Notes: generated by a model not told the origin, from the letters alone. 64,000 bases of DNA from Nocardioides alpinus (GCF_900112035.1 NZ_FOKC01000003.1:248001-312000), one strand, 5' to 3'; positions 24,453-33,758 are shown, counted from the stretch's first letter. A program made the numbers and translations.

Positions 24453-26483
24453 GTGACCCGTCTGCTCGAGAGCTATGCCGCCGGCCGCTGGTACGCCGCA
24501 CCCGCCGAGGGCGACCCGCTGCTCGACGCCGCCACGGGCGAGGAGGTCGCGCGCATCTCGAGCGCGGGTCTCGACCTCGGCGCGATGGCCCACCACGCAC
24601 GTACGGTCGGGGGGCCCGCGATCCGCGAGATGACGTTCCACGAGCGCGCGCTGCTGCTCAAGGACCTGGCCACCCACCTGACCGGCCTCAAGGACGAGCT
24701 CTACGACCTGTCGCTGCGCACCGGGGCGACGCGGCGCGACTCGATGATCGACATCGACGGCGGCTTCGCGACGTTGTTCAGCTTCTCCTCGAAGGGGCGC
24801 CGCGAGCTGCCCAACGACACGGTGGTGTGCGACGGCGACCTCGAGCAGCTCGGCCGCACGGGCGTCTTCCTCGGTCAGCACGTCTACACCTCGCGGCCCG
24901 GACTGGCCGTGCAGATCAACGCCTTCAACTTCCCGGTCTGGGGGATGCTCGAGAAGCTCGCGCCGGCCTTCATCGCCGGCCTCCCCTCGCTCGTGAAGCC
25001 CGCCAGCCAGACGGCCTACCTCACCGAGCTCGTCGTGCGCCGGATCATCGAGTCGGGGATCCTCCCCGAAGGCTCGCTGCAGCTGCTGTCCGGCTCGGCG
25101 GGCGACCTGCTCGACCACCTCGGCGTGCAGGACTCGGTGGCGTTCACCGGTTCCGCGCACACCGCCGGAATCCTGCGCCAGCACCCCTCGGTGCTCCACG
25201 GTGGCGTGACGCTGCAGGTCGAGGCCGACTCGCTCAACTGCTCCGTGCTCGGCCCGGACGTCACGTCGAGCGAGCCCGAGTGGGACCTCTTCGTCAAGGG
25301 CGTCGTCACGGAGATGACCGCCAAGGCCGGCCAGAAGTGCACCGCGATCCGTCGCGTGATCGTGCCGTCGGCCGTCGCCGACGAGATGACCGAGGCCATC
25401 AGCGCCAAGCTCGCGACGATCACCGTCGGCGACCCCGGCGACGAGTCGGTGCGGATGGGGCCCCTGGCCTCGCTCGGTCAGCGCGAGGAGGTCCGCAAGG
25501 CGGTCGAGGCGCTGCGCTCCTCCGCCGACGTGGTCCTCGGCGACCCGTCCGCGACCACCGGCTTCGCCGGGGACGGTGAGCGGGGCGCCTTCATGGCGCC
25601 GGTGCTGCTCCGGGCCCACGCGGGTGCGGTCGAGCCGCACGACGTCGAGCCCTTCGGCCCGGTGTCGACGGTGATGTCGTACGACTCCCTCGACGACGCG
25701 GTCACGCTGGCCGCACGCGGCAAGGGATCGCTCGTCGGGTCGGTCGTCACCCACGACCCGGCCGTCGCCCGCACCCTCGTGCTCGGCCTCGCACCGTGGC
25801 ATGGCCGGATCCTGGTCCTCGACCGCGACGACGCGCCCGAGTCCACGGGTCACGGCTCGCCGCTTCCGATGCTCGTCCACGGCGGCCCCGGGCGCGCGGG
25901 CGGCGGCGAGGAGCTCGGCGGCGTACGCGGCGTCCTGCACCACATGCAGCGCTCGGCGATCCAGGCCTCCCCCGACATGCTCACCGCGATCACCGGCCGC
26001 TGGACCCGCGGCTCGCAGCGCACGATCACGCCGGAGCACCCGTTCCGTCACTCCCTCGCGACGCTGCAGGTCGGGGACACCATCGCCTCCGAGCCGCGGG
26101 TGATCTCGCTCGAGGACATCGACCACTTCGCCGACTTCACCGGCGACACGTTCTATGCCCACACCGACCCGGCGGCGGCGGCCCAGAACCCGCTGTTCGG
26201 CGGGATCGTCGCGCACGGCTACCTCATCGTGTCGATGGCGGCCGGGCTCTTCGTCGACCCGGCACCTGGGCCGGTGCTCGCCAACTTCGGCGTCGACAGC
26301 CTGCGCTTCCTCACGCCGGTGAAGGCCGGGGACTCGATCCGGGTCACGCTCACCGTCAAGCAGATCACCCCGCGGTCGTCGGCCGACTACGGCGAGGTGC
26401 GCTGGGACGCGCTCGTCGCCAACGCCGACGACGAGCCCGTGGCGACGTACGACGTGCTGACGCTGGTGGCCAAGGAAGCCTGA
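24453..26483 (+). CDS. paaZ: Bifunctional aldehyde dehydrogenase / oxepin-CoA hydrolase
   Basis: A 676-residue fusion enzyme for ring opening. GTG at 24453 is chosen (AAGGGG upstream, MTRLLESYAAGRW start usual for PaaZ). The aldehyde dehydrogenase domain (about 1-510) has Glu in VEADSLN and the catalytic Cys in KAGQKCTAIRR. The C-terminal MaoC-like hydratase domain (about 530-676) has GDTFYAHTDPAA and FGGIVAHGYLIVS with the Asp/His pair. Length matches E. coli PaaZ (about 680). Divergent from paaA and probably regulated by the same operator. Confidence 0.96.
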   Translation: MTRLLESYAAGRWYAAPAEGDPLLDAATGEEVARISSAGLDLGAMAHHARTVGGPAIREMTFHERALLLKDLATHLTGLKDELYDLSLRTGATRRDSMIDIDGGFATLFSFSSKGRRELPNDTVVCDGDLEQLGRTGVFLGQHVYTSRPGLAVQINAFNFPVWGMLEKLAPAFIAGLPSLVKPASQTAYLTELVVRRIIESGILPEGSLQLLSGSAGDLLDHLGVQDSVAFTGSAHTAGILRQHPSVLHGGVTLQVEADSLNCSVLGPDVTSSEPEWDLFVKGVVTEMTAKAGQKCTAIRRVIVPSAVADEMTEAISAKLATITVGDPGDESVRMGPLASLGQREEVRKAVEALRSSADVVLGDPSATTGFAGDGERGAFMAPVLLRAHAGAVEPHDVEPFGPVSTVMSYDSLDDAVTLAARGKGSLVGSVVTHDPAVARTLVLGLAPWHGRILVLDRDDAPESTGHGSPLPMLVHGGPGRAGGGEELGGVRGVLHHMQRSAIQASPDMLTAITGRWTRGSQRTITPEHPFRHSLATLQVGDTIASEPRVISLEDIDHFADFTGDTFYAHTDPAAAAQNPLFGGIVAHGYLIVSMAAGLFVDPAPGPVLANFGVDSLRFLTPVKAGDSIRVTLTVKQITPRSSADYGEVRWDALVANADDEPVATYDVLTLVAKEA

Positions 26484-26499
26484 GCACTACGGTCGGTGC

Positions 26500-26799
26500 A
26501 TGTCCCCCACCGTGCAGCGCGCCATCGGCATCGCCGTCCTGCTCGCAGCGGGGATGCTGAGCCTCCCGGTGTCGGCGTTCCTCTTCGACGCCGAGAGCTC
26601 CGGCAGCTGGATCATCCCGGTCCAGCTGCTCGCCATGGCCGTGACCGGGGCGGCGGTCACGGTCGCGCTGCCCGCCCTGGCGCGCGAGGGCGACAGCACG
26701 AGTCGACGTGCACGGACCGGGATCTGGTGGGGACTGCTGGCTGCCCTCGTCGGGGTGCTGGTCTTCTGGTTCCTGCTCAACGGGATCCGCGGCGCCTGA
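26500..26799 (+). CDS. Small three-helix membrane protein
   Basis: A 99-residue hydrophobic protein with three likely membrane segments (IGIAVLLAAGMLSLPVSAFLF, WIIPVQLLAMAVTGAAVTVAL, GIWWGLLAALVGVLVFWFLL). No recognised family. It follows paaZ by 16 bases on the same strand, though no functional link to phenylacetate is evident. Confidence 0.65.
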   Translation: MSPTVQRAIGIAVLLAAGMLSLPVSAFLFDAESSGSWIIPVQLLAMAVTGAAVTVALPALAREGDSTSRRARTGIWWGLLAALVGVLVFWFLLNGIRGA

Positions 26800-26827
26800 C
26801 GTCGGCGGTCAGCGATAGCGTGCTGCC

Positions 26828-27043
26828 ATGGCGAAGAAGTCGTGGTCCGACATGACCCCCACCCAGAAGAACATCGTCGTGGTGAGCGCGATCGTCGAGA
26901 TCGCCGTCACCACGTGGTGCCTGCGCGACCTCAAGCAGCGACCGGCCGAGCTGGTGCGCGGCCCCAAGGCGCTGTGGGTCCCTGCGATGTCGGTGCAGCC
27001 CGTCGGGCCGATCGCCTACCTCGCGTGGGGTCGCAGGCGCTGA
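26828..27043 (+). CDS. Small membrane protein, PLDc_N-like
   Basis: A 71-residue protein with two hydrophobic stretches. The ending LWVPAMSVQPVGPIAYLAWGRRR follows the pattern (Trp, Pro-Gly-Pro, Tyr-Leu-x-x-Gly-Arg) of the phospholipase D nuclease N-terminal membrane domain, often found alone in actinobacteria. Role unknown; lies 28 bases after the preceding small membrane gene. Confidence 0.65.
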   Translation: MAKKSWSDMTPTQKNIVVVSAIVEIAVTTWCLRDLKQRPAELVRGPKALWVPAMSVQPVGPIAYLAWGRRR

Positions 27044-27047
27044 CCGC

Positions 27048-27704
27048 TCACCCGCTGTAGGGGACCTCGCTCGACCACTCCCCCGCGTCGCGGGTGACGG
27101 CCGCCCAGATCGCGTCGGCGACCCGGTCGGGGGTGAAGGCGCCTTCGCGGGACAGGGCTCCGCGCACGGTCACCGACACTGCCCGGATGCCGTCGGCAGC
27201 CAAGGTCTTGTCGAGGCTGTGCACGAGGTTGCGCACGCCGGCCTTCTGCACGCCGAGCGAGGCCGCGCCCTCCCAGGGGTCGTCGGCGGCGATGCTGCCG
27301 GTGACGCTGACCCGGCCCCCGTCCGACATGAACGGGCGCGCCGCCTGGACGACCGTGAGCAGCGCACCGACACCGAGCGCCACGTCCTCGAGCAGCTCGG
27401 CCACCGTCAGGGTCAGCGGGTCCTTCTCGCGGAAGGCGCTCGGGTTGAAGTGCAGCACGTCGATGCGGCCGGTGTGCTCACCGAAGCGGCGTACGGCGTC
27501 GCGCGCGGCCTGCTCGTCGGTGACGTCGACGGCGGCATGTCCGACGGTCGCACCCCGCGCCTCCAGGTCGGGCACGAGGTCGTCGATGACCTGCTGGTCC
27601 TGGCCCAGCAGCGCGACGTCGTAGCCCTCGTCGGCGAAGCGGCGCGCGACCGAGCCGCTCACGCCGGGTCCGGCACCGACGACGAGGATCACAGGGCTGC
27701 TCAT
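27048..27704 (-). CDS. SDR family oxidoreductase
   Basis: A 218-residue SDR-like protein, starting at ATG 27704 in an ATGA overlap with the preceding small gene. The cofactor loop is VVGAGPGVSGSVA, and the usual NNAG is replaced by FNPSAF. The catalytic Tyr-x3-Lys is not seen: the expected region reads AASLGVQKAGVRNL, with Lys but no Tyr, so it may be a divergent or non-classical member. Substrate unknown. Confidence 0.78.
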   Translation of the reverse strand: MSSPVILVVGAGPGVSGSVARRFADEGYDVALLGQDQQVIDDLVPDLEARGATVGHAAVDVTDEQAARDAVRRFGEHTGRIDVLHFNPSAFREKDPLTLTVAELLEDVALGVGALLTVVQAARPFMSDGGRVSVTGSIAADDPWEGAASLGVQKAGVRNLVHSLDKTLAADGIRAVSVTVRGALSREGAFTPDRVADAIWAAVTRDAGEWSSEVPYSG

Positions 27705-27925
27705 GTCTGGTGCGGGTGCTCGCCCGTCTCGTCCTCGGGGATCGCGTTGGGGCCCTGGGCTCCTTCCTGCACCTCGCCCGACTCCTGGTCCGGCTGACCG
27801 GCCACCGAGTCGCCGGCGCTGACCGCCTCGGGGCCTGATCCCCCGGCCGCGACCTCGGAGACCTGGCCCGCGTTGCCGTCCCGGTCGGTCGGCTGGTCCT
27901 GCTCGTTGCTGCTGTCCTGCGTCAT
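27701..27925 (-). CDS. Small hydrophilic acidic protein
   Basis: A 74-residue protein rich in Gly, Glu, Gln and Asp, with no hydrophobic core, so probably disordered. ATG 27925 has GAGGAG eight bases upstream. Coupled to the SDR gene by ATGA. It shows coding-like GC3 but no family match is recognised. Confidence 0.6.
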   Translation of the reverse strand: MTQDSSNEQDQPTDRDGNAGQVSEVAAGGSGPEAVSAGDSVAGQPDQESGEVQEGAQGPNAIPEDETGEHPHQT

Positions 27926-28032
27926 CGTTGCTCCTCGTCGTGTCGGTCCCCTCCACACAAGCAGGGCGGCCAAGGCCCGGGCTCACCTGAGCGGGTGGTG
28001 GCCGTCGCGCGTGCCGTGGCTACGGTCGAAGG

Positions 28033-29019
28033 ATGACGCGTTTCGGATACACCTTGATGACCGAGCAGAGCGGCCCGCGCGAGCTGGTGTCGTACGCCGT
28101 CGCGGCCGAGCGGGTCGGCTTCGACTTCGAGGTGATGAGCGACCACTACTCACCGTGGCTGACCGAGCAGGGACATGCGCCCCACGCCTGGACGACCCTG
28201 GGCGCGGTCGCCCACGCCACCGAGCGGGTCGGGCTGATGACCTACGTGACCTGCCCGACGCTGCGCTACCACCCGGCTGTCGTGGCGCAGCAGGCTGCGA
28301 CCCTGCAGATCCTCGCCGAGGGCCGCTTCACCCTCGGCCTCGGCAGCGGTGAGAGCCTCAACGAGCACGTCGTCGGCCACGGCTGGCCGTCCCTCGCGCA
28401 GCGCCAGGACATGCTGGGCGAGGCCATCGAGGTGATCCGCGCGCTCCACACCGGCGAGCTCACCGACCACCGGGGCGAGTTCTTCCAGGTCGACTCCGCC
28501 CGCATCTGGGACATGCCGGACGAGGGCGTCGAGATCGGCGTGGCCGTCGCGGGCGACCGCGCCATCGAGCGTTTCGCACCCCTCGCCGACCACCTCGTCG
28601 CGGTCGAGCCCAAGGCCGAGATCATCGAGTCCTGGAACGACGTCGAGGGTGCACCGCGCATCGGCCGCGACGCCCGCGCCGTCGGCCAGATCCCGATCTG
28701 CTGGGATCCCGACCGGGAGACAGCGGTCGCCCGCGCCCACGAGCAGTTCCGCTGGTTCGGTGGCGGCTGGTCGGTCAACGCCGACCTGCCCACCCCCGCC
28801 GGGTTCGCCGGCGCGACGGCGTACGTCCGGCCCGAGGACGTGGCCGGGTCCATCCCCTGCGGGCCCGACCTCGACGCGGTCGTGGACGCCGTCTCCGCCT
28901 ACTGGGAGGCGGGCTTCACCGACGTCGCGCTCGTGCAGATCGGCGACGAGGGGCAGGACCGGTTCCTCGCCGAGGCGGCGGGCCCGCTGCTCGAGAAGCT
29001 GCGGGCCGCCGCCCCCTAG
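28033..29019 (+). CDS. TIGR03557-type F420-dependent LLM oxidoreductase
   Basis: A 328-residue luciferase-fold enzyme. FGYTLMTEQSGPRELVSYAVAAERVGFDFEVMSDHYSPWL at the N-terminus and GHAPHAWTTLGAVA..TCPTLRYHPAVVAQQAAT, GEGRFTLGLGSGESLNEHVVG-like segments match F420-linked G6PD-type proteins (TIGR03557). Cofactor F420 rather than FMN is expected from the family. Convergent with the next LLM gene, with an eight-base gap between stops. Confidence 0.88.
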   Translation: MTRFGYTLMTEQSGPRELVSYAVAAERVGFDFEVMSDHYSPWLTEQGHAPHAWTTLGAVAHATERVGLMTYVTCPTLRYHPAVVAQQAATLQILAEGRFTLGLGSGESLNEHVVGHGWPSLAQRQDMLGEAIEVIRALHTGELTDHRGEFFQVDSARIWDMPDEGVEIGVAVAGDRAIERFAPLADHLVAVEPKAEIIESWNDVEGAPRIGRDARAVGQIPICWDPDRETAVARAHEQFRWFGGGWSVNADLPTPAGFAGATAYVRPEDVAGSIPCGPDLDAVVDAVSAYWEAGFTDVALVQIGDEGQDRFLAEAAGPLLEKLRAAAP

Positions 29020-29026
29020 GTCCGGG

Positions 29027-30049
29027 TCAGCGCCACCCGAGGTCCGGCGCCACCTGGGTGAGCACGGTCCCGAGCAGGTGGGCGTTGTAGTCGACGCCGA
29101 GCTGGTTGGGCACCGTGAGCAGCAGGGTGTCCGCGGCCGCGACGGCCTCGTCGTCGGCGAGCTCCTTGACCAGGATGTCCGGCTCCGCGGCGTACGTCTT
29201 GCCGAAGACCGCGCGCAGGTTGGCCTCGATCTGGCCGAACTGGTCGGAGCTGGTGCCCTCGCGGCCGAAGTACATCCGATCGAGGTCGGTGGTGATCGGC
29301 ATGATGGAGCGGCTCACCGACACACGCGGCTCACCCTCGTGCCCCGCCTCGCGCCAGGCGTCGCGGAAGACCTCGATCTGCTTGCGCTGCTGGACGTGGA
29401 ACGGCTCGCCGGTCTCGTCGGCCTTGAGCGTCGAGGACATGAGGTGCATGCCCTTCTCGGCGGTCCAGCGGGCGGTGGCGTCGGACGCGGCACCCCACCA
29501 GATCCGGTCGCGGAGACCGGGCGAGTGCGGCTCGGGCCGCAGCAGGCCGGGCGGGTTGGGGAACATCGGGCGCGGGTTGGGCTCGGCGAAGCCCTCGCCC
29601 TCCAGCACCTGGAGGAAGACCTCCGTGTGGCGACGCGCCATGTCGGCCTGGTCCTCGCCCTCGGCGGGCTGGTAGCCGAAGTAGCGCCACCCGTCGATGA
29701 CCTGCTCCGGTGATCCCCGGCTGATGCCGAGCTGGAGCCTGCCACCGGAGATGAGGTCGGCGGAGCCGGCGTCCTCCGCCATGTAGAGCGGGTTCTCGTA
29801 GCGCATGTCGATCACGCCCGTGCCGATCTCGATCCGGCTGGTGCGCGCGCCCACCGCGGCGAGCAGCGGGAACGGCGAGGCGAGCTGGCGCGCGAAGTGG
29901 TGGACCCGGAAGTAGGCCCCGTCCGCGCCGAGCTCCTCGGCGGCGACCGCGAGGTCGATCGACTGGAGCAGGGTGTCGGACGCGGAGCGGACCGCCGACT
30001 GCGGCGAGTCGGTCCAGTGGCCGAAGTTGAGGAAACCGATCTTCTTCAT
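29027..30049 (-). CDS. LLM class flavin-dependent oxidoreductase
   Basis: A 340-residue luciferase-like monooxygenase. Start at ATG 30049 (MKKIGFLNFGHW); the longer upstream frame is antisense to the transporter. Typical stretches: ELGADGAYFRVHHFARQLASPFPLLAAVGARTSRIEIGTGVIDMRYENPLYMAEDA and GGRLQLGISRGSPEQVIDGW. It begins eight bases downstream of the cation transporter on the same strand. Substrate unknown. Confidence 0.87.
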   Translation of the reverse strand: MKKIGFLNFGHWTDSPQSAVRSASDTLLQSIDLAVAAEELGADGAYFRVHHFARQLASPFPLLAAVGARTSRIEIGTGVIDMRYENPLYMAEDAGSADLISGGRLQLGISRGSPEQVIDGWRYFGYQPAEGEDQADMARRHTEVFLQVLEGEGFAEPNPRPMFPNPPGLLRPEPHSPGLRDRIWWGAASDATARWTAEKGMHLMSSTLKADETGEPFHVQQRKQIEVFRDAWREAGHEGEPRVSVSRSIMPITTDLDRMYFGREGTSSDQFGQIEANLRAVFGKTYAAEPDILVKELADDEAVAAADTLLLTVPNQLGVDYNAHLLGTVLTQVAPDLGWR

Positions 30050-30056
30050 GACTGGT

Positions 30057-30983
30057 TCAACGCTCAACCACCGTCGATGTTCCCGGCTGCTTCCCCGGGG
30101 CTGCGAGCGAGAGCACGGCGCGGGCGATCTCGGAACGCTCCTCGAGATGGTCCTCGAGGCGCTGCAGCTCCTCGGCGGCGTGGCTCTCGGTGTCGTCACC
30201 GACGAGGTCCACCGAGCCGACGAGGAAGATCCTGCCGGGGCCGACGTACTCCAGGTGCAGCGTGCTGACGCTCTCCACCTCGGGCCGCTCGCGCAGCCAG
30301 CCGAGCACGGCCGCGTGGATGCGCGGGTCCGCTATCTGCCCGACGAGGAAGTCCATGTTGCGCCGCAGCAGGTAGATCGCGACGAAGCCGAGCAGCAGGC
30401 CGACCAGGATCGAGCCGATGGCGTCCCAGACCGGCTCGTGCGTGACCTGGTGGAGGACCAGGCCGGTGACGGCGATCGCGATCCCGATCAGGGCAGCGGC
30501 GTCCTCGAAGAAGACGGCGCGCAGGGTGGGGTTGGACGTCTTGTCGAGGAACGTCACCCGGCTGACGTCCGCCTTGCGCGCACCGCGGCGCACCTCTCGT
30601 CGGGCCTGGAGGAACGAGATGCTCTCCAGGACGAACGCGGCGCCGAGCACCAGGTAGGCCCACAGGTAGTCGGCCTCCGCCTCCTCGGCCGTCAGGGACT
30701 GGATGCCGTGCCACACCGACACGGCGGCACCCACGCCGAACAACCCGAAGGCCGCGATCATCGACCAGACGTACGCCTCGCGACCGAAGCCGAGCGGGTG
30801 GGTGGCATCGGCGGGCTTCTCAGCGCGGCGCTCGGCGATGAGCAGGAACACCTCGTTGCCCGCGTCGGCCCAGGAGTGGGCGGCCTCGGCGACCATCGAC
30901 GCCGATCCGGTGAGGACGGCGACGATGCTCTTGAGCACGGCGAGGACCGTGTTGGCGGTGAGCGCGATGACGACGGTGAGCAC
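30057..30983 (-). CDS. CDF family cation efflux transporter
   Basis: A 308-residue cation diffusion facilitator. The GTG at 30983 (MLTVVIALTANTVLAVLKSIVAVLTGSASMVAEAAHSWADAGNEVFLL) is the natural start; the frame runs on upstream through repeats that are not coding. The HSWADAGNE motif on TM2 and DAIGSILVG later provide the metal-binding acidic/His residues. The C-terminal domain (PRIHAAVLGWLRERPEVESVSTLHLEYVGPG) is the cytoplasmic dimer part. Probable substrates Zn or Fe(II)/Co. Confidence 0.85.
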   Translation of the reverse strand: MLTVVIALTANTVLAVLKSIVAVLTGSASMVAEAAHSWADAGNEVFLLIAERRAEKPADATHPLGFGREAYVWSMIAAFGLFGVGAAVSVWHGIQSLTAEEAEADYLWAYLVLGAAFVLESISFLQARREVRRGARKADVSRVTFLDKTSNPTLRAVFFEDAAALIGIAIAVTGLVLHQVTHEPVWDAIGSILVGLLLGFVAIYLLRRNMDFLVGQIADPRIHAAVLGWLRERPEVESVSTLHLEYVGPGRIFLVGSVDLVGDDTESHAAEELQRLEDHLEERSEIARAVLSLAAPGKQPGTSTVVER

Positions 30984-31030
30984 CCGACCAGAGTGCCCCA
31001 CGGCGGGTGGCGCGGTCTGCCCTCGCCCGG

Positions 31031-31125
31031 GGTAGTCCAGTGAGGAGTGGCTCTTCTGCCCCGGTAGTCCAGTGACGGATGGTCGTCCCGGACCTCGGAT
31101 GACGACCATCCGCCACTGGACTACC
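31031..31125. repeat. Long imperfect hairpin and repeated 13-mer in a divergent intergenic region
   Basis: The 13-mer GGTAGTCCAGTGA occurs at 31031 and again at 31063 as direct repeats. The second copy begins a 25-base arm (31063-31087) that pairs with 31101-31125, which ends CACTGGACTACC, with one mismatch and a 13-base loop. It lies between the divergent transporter and GntR genes, so it is not a normal terminator; it may be a dispersed mobile repeat. Confidence 0.8.
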
Positions 31126-31150
31126 CCTTGACGCGGACGCTCGATCGATG

Positions 31151-31164
31151 TGCAATATATTGCA
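31151..31164. promoter_or_regulatory. Perfect AT-rich palindrome at GntR start, probable operator
   Basis: TGCAATATATTGCA is a perfect 14-base palindrome whose last base is the A of the GntR start codon. It is strongly AT-rich in a GC-rich setting and could also act as promoter -10 region. Likely the autoregulatory site of the GntR gene. Confidence 0.7.
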
Positions 31165-31844
31165 TGCCGATCCCCGCCGCCGAGGCTCCCCTCCGCACCG
31201 CGCTGCTGCGGGACACCGTCCACGACCGGGTGCGGGACGCGATCGTCGACGGCACGCTGGCGCCGGGCGAGGTCGTCCGCGACACCGAGCTCGCCACCTG
31301 GCTCGGGGTCAGCCGTACGCCCGTGCGCGAGGCGCTGCTCCGGCTCGGCGAGACCGGGCTGGTCCGCGCCGCACCCGGCCGGTCGACGGTCGTGGCCGAG
31401 ATCGACCTCGCCGAGATCAGGGAGGCTCACGCGGTCGTGGTGTCCATGCACCGCCTCGCCGTCGCCGAGGCCGTCGCCCACCTCACCGGCGCCGACCTCG
31501 ACGCGATGCGCGCCGCCAACGCGCGCTTCGCCGGCGCGATCGCGCGTCACGACACCGACGCGGCACTCACCGCCGACGACGACTTCCACGGCGTCGCTGT
31601 CAGCGCGTCCGGCAACCGCGCGCTGGCGACGGTGCTCGACCAGTTCAGCCCCGTCGTCCGACGCCTCGAGCGCCTCCGCTTCGCCTCGCATGCCGGGGAA
31701 GAGTCCGTGGCGCTGCACGACCGGCTCGTGCAGGCCTGCGCGGACGGCGACGTCGACGCCGCGGCCGACGTCGCCTTCCGCACCTGGCAGAACCTCGCCG
31801 ACCTCATCCCCGATCCCGACACCGCAGTCCAGGAGACCCCGTGA
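31164..31844 (+). CDS. GntR family (FadR-type) regulator
   Basis: A 226-residue regulator. Start ATG 31164 lies at the edge of the operator palindrome. The winged helix is [63 protein letters not shown], the textbook GntR pattern, followed by an FCD-type helical ligand domain with conserved D...H...H metal residues (DDDFHGV, ...HDRLVQAC). Its stop overlaps the start of the ACC deaminase (GTGA), so it controls that gene and itself. Confidence 0.9.
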   Translation: MPIPAAEAPLRTALLRDTVHDRVRDAIVDGTLAPGEVVRDTELATWLGVSRTPVREALLRLGETGLVRAAPGRSTVVAEIDLAEIREAHAVVVSMHRLAVAEAVAHLTGADLDAMRAANARFAGAIARHDTDAALTADDDFHGVAVSASGNRALATVLDQFSPVVRRLERLRFASHAGEESVALHDRLVQACADGDVDAAADVAFRTWQNLADLIPDPDTAVQETP

Positions 31845-32881
31845 AGCTCGACCAGTTCCCCCGCCACCCGCTGACCTTCGGCCCCTCCCCCGTCCACCAC
31901 CTCCGACGGCTCAGCGACCACCTCGCGGCGCGTGGGGGCGGTGCGCAGGTCTGGGCCAAGCGCGAGGACGTCAACAGCGGCCTCGCCTACGGCGGCAACA
32001 AGATCCGCAAGCTCGAGTACATCGTCCCCGACGTGCTCGCGAGCGGCGCCGACACGCTCGTGTCGATCGGCGGCTTCCAGTCCAACCACACCCGCCAGGT
32101 CGCCGCGGTCGCCGCGCACCTCGGCCTCGAGTGCCGCCTGGTGCAGGAGAAGTGGGTGCCGTGGGACGACCCGACCAACACCCAGGTCGGCAACATCCTG
32201 CTCAGCCGGATGATGGGCGCCGACTCACGCCTCGACCCGCACGGCTTCGACATCGGCATCCGCGACTCGTGGAAGGACGCGATCAGCGAGGTCGAGGCAT
32301 CCGGCGGCACGCCGTACGCCATCCCGGCCGGCGCGAGCGAGCACCCGCTGGGCGGCCTGGGCTTCGCCAGCTGGGCCTTCGAGGTGGCCGAGCAGGAGAA
32401 GACGCTCGGCATCACCTTCGACACCATCGTGGTCTGCACGGTCACGGGCTCGACACACGCGGGGATGATCGCCGGCTTCGCGGCGCTGGAGGACCTCACC
32501 GGCGTACGCCGTCGCGTGATCGGCATCGACGCGAGCGCCACCCTCGACAAGACTCGCGACCAGGTGGCTCGGATCGCGCGCCACACTGCCGACCTGATCG
32601 AGCTCGGCCGCGACCTGCGCGACGACGAGATCACCGTGCTCGAGGGCTGGGCCGGCGAGCTCTACGGCCTCCCGGTGGACTCGACCATGGAGGCGATGGC
32701 CCTCGGCGCCCAGCTCGAGGCGATGATCACCGACCCGGTCTACGAGGGGAAGTCGCTCGCCGGACTGATCGACCTCGTCGAGTCCCGCGACATCCCGGCC
32801 GACTCGCACGTGCTCTACGCCCACCTCGGCGGGCAGCCCGCGATCAACGCGTACCACTCGCTCTGGCCTGCGCAGGGCTGA
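31841..32881 (+). CDS. acdS: 1-aminocyclopropane-1-carboxylate deaminase
   Basis: A 346-residue PLP enzyme predicted to split the ethylene precursor ACC into ammonia and 2-oxobutyrate. GTG at 31841 with AGGAGA upstream. The PLP Lys is in [11 protein letters not shown], the Ser/Asn loop is [12 protein letters not shown], and the end reads [15 protein letters not shown]...[15 protein letters not shown]. The HLGG stretch (Leu, not Thr) is a mark of ACC deaminases over D-cysteine desulfhydrases, but a stretch usually read NEGT is VDST here, so the specificity is probable rather than certain. Forms an operon with the GntR regulator. Confidence 0.85.
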   Translation: MKLDQFPRHPLTFGPSPVHHLRRLSDHLAARGGGAQVWAKREDVNSGLAYGGNKIRKLEYIVPDVLASGADTLVSIGGFQSNHTRQVAAVAAHLGLECRLVQEKWVPWDDPTNTQVGNILLSRMMGADSRLDPHGFDIGIRDSWKDAISEVEASGGTPYAIPAGASEHPLGGLGFASWAFEVAEQEKTLGITFDTIVVCTVTGSTHAGMIAGFAALEDLTGVRRRVIGIDASATLDKTRDQVARIARHTADLIELGRDLRDDEITVLEGWAGELYGLPVDSTMEAMALGAQLEAMITDPVYEGKSLAGLIDLVESRDIPADSHVLYAHLGGQPAINAYHSLWPAQG

Positions 32882-32906
32882 GGCGAGAGCCGCTAACCTC
32901 GGCGCC

Positions 32907-33758
32907 GTGATCGAGGACGCACTGGCCTGGGCGGGAGACGTCCTGGGCGCACCGGTCGTCGCGCACGAGCGCCTGGACGGCGGCCTGACGTCCACCATGC
33001 TGGCGCTCCGTGACAGCTCCGGCGATGAGTCGGTCCTCAGGCTGATGACCGAGGAGCCGTGGCGGACCCACGGCGTCGAGCTGACGACACGCGAGCACGT
33101 GGCCCAGCTGGCGCTGGCCGGCACGGACGTGCCTGCACCGATCACCCTCGGCCTCGACGCCGAGGGTGCCGCCGCCGGCGTCGCTGCCCACCTGATGTCC
33201 CGGCTCCCCGGCGCGCCCCTGGGCACGGTCGACGACGCTGCCCTGCAGGCGATGGCGGACCTGCTCGCCACGATCCACGCCGTCCGGCCTGCCGCGCCGT
33301 TCCGCACCTTCCAGTCCTGGGCGTGGGAGGCCAAGTGGGTGGTCCCGGGGTGGACGCAGCACCCCGACTCGTGGCGGCGCGCCTTCGACCTGCTCGCCGC
33401 GCCTGCCCCCGCGTACGAGCCGACCTTCCTCCACCGCGACTTCGGCCACCGCAACCTGCTGTGGACCGGTGACACGATCACGGGGGTCGTCGACTGGGTG
33501 GAGACCTCGACCGGGCCGGCGTGGCTCGATGCGGCACACGCCGCGTCCAACCTGGCCGTCGGCTTCGGGAACGACCTGGCCGCAGCGTTCGTGGAGTGCT
33601 GGGCGGTCACGTCGGGGACGGACCCGCAGGCCCACTGGCTCGTGATGGACGCGGTCGGCTACCTGCCGCCGCCCGGGAAGTCGCCGATGTTCGGCGACCC
33701 CGCCCAGCTCGCGCGGCTCGACTCCTGGCTCGACCGGCTGGTCCGCAGCCTCAGCTGA
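32907..33758 (+). CDS. APH-fold phosphotransferase family protein
   Basis: A 283-residue protein with GTG start at 32907. Kinase-like features: the catalytic loop FLHRDFGHRNLLWTG and the metal motif GVVDWVETSTGPAWLD. This is a generic APH/choline-kinase fold; substrate unknown, resistance not implied. It follows acdS by 25 bases, possibly in the same operon, and overlaps the convergent racemase gene by 8 bases. Confidence 0.82.
   Translation: MIEDALAWAGDVLGAPVVAHERLDGGLTSTMLALRDSSGDESVLRLMTEEPWRTHGVELTTREHVAQLALAGTDVPAPITLGLDAEGAAAGVAAHLMSRLPGAPLGTVDDAALQAMADLLATIHAVRPAAPFRTFQSWAWEAKWVVPGWTQHPDSWRRAFDLLAAPAPAYEPTFLHRDFGHRNLLWTGDTITGVVDWVETSTGPAWLDAAHAASNLAVGFGNDLAAAFVECWAVTSGTDPQAHWLVMDAVGYLPPPGKSPMFGDPAQLARLDSWLDRLVRSLS

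Noticed and set aside
30984..31127. N-terminal extension of the cation transporter through the hairpin region
   Set aside because: The region carries repeats and palindromes; the GTG at 30983 begins exactly at the first membrane segment.
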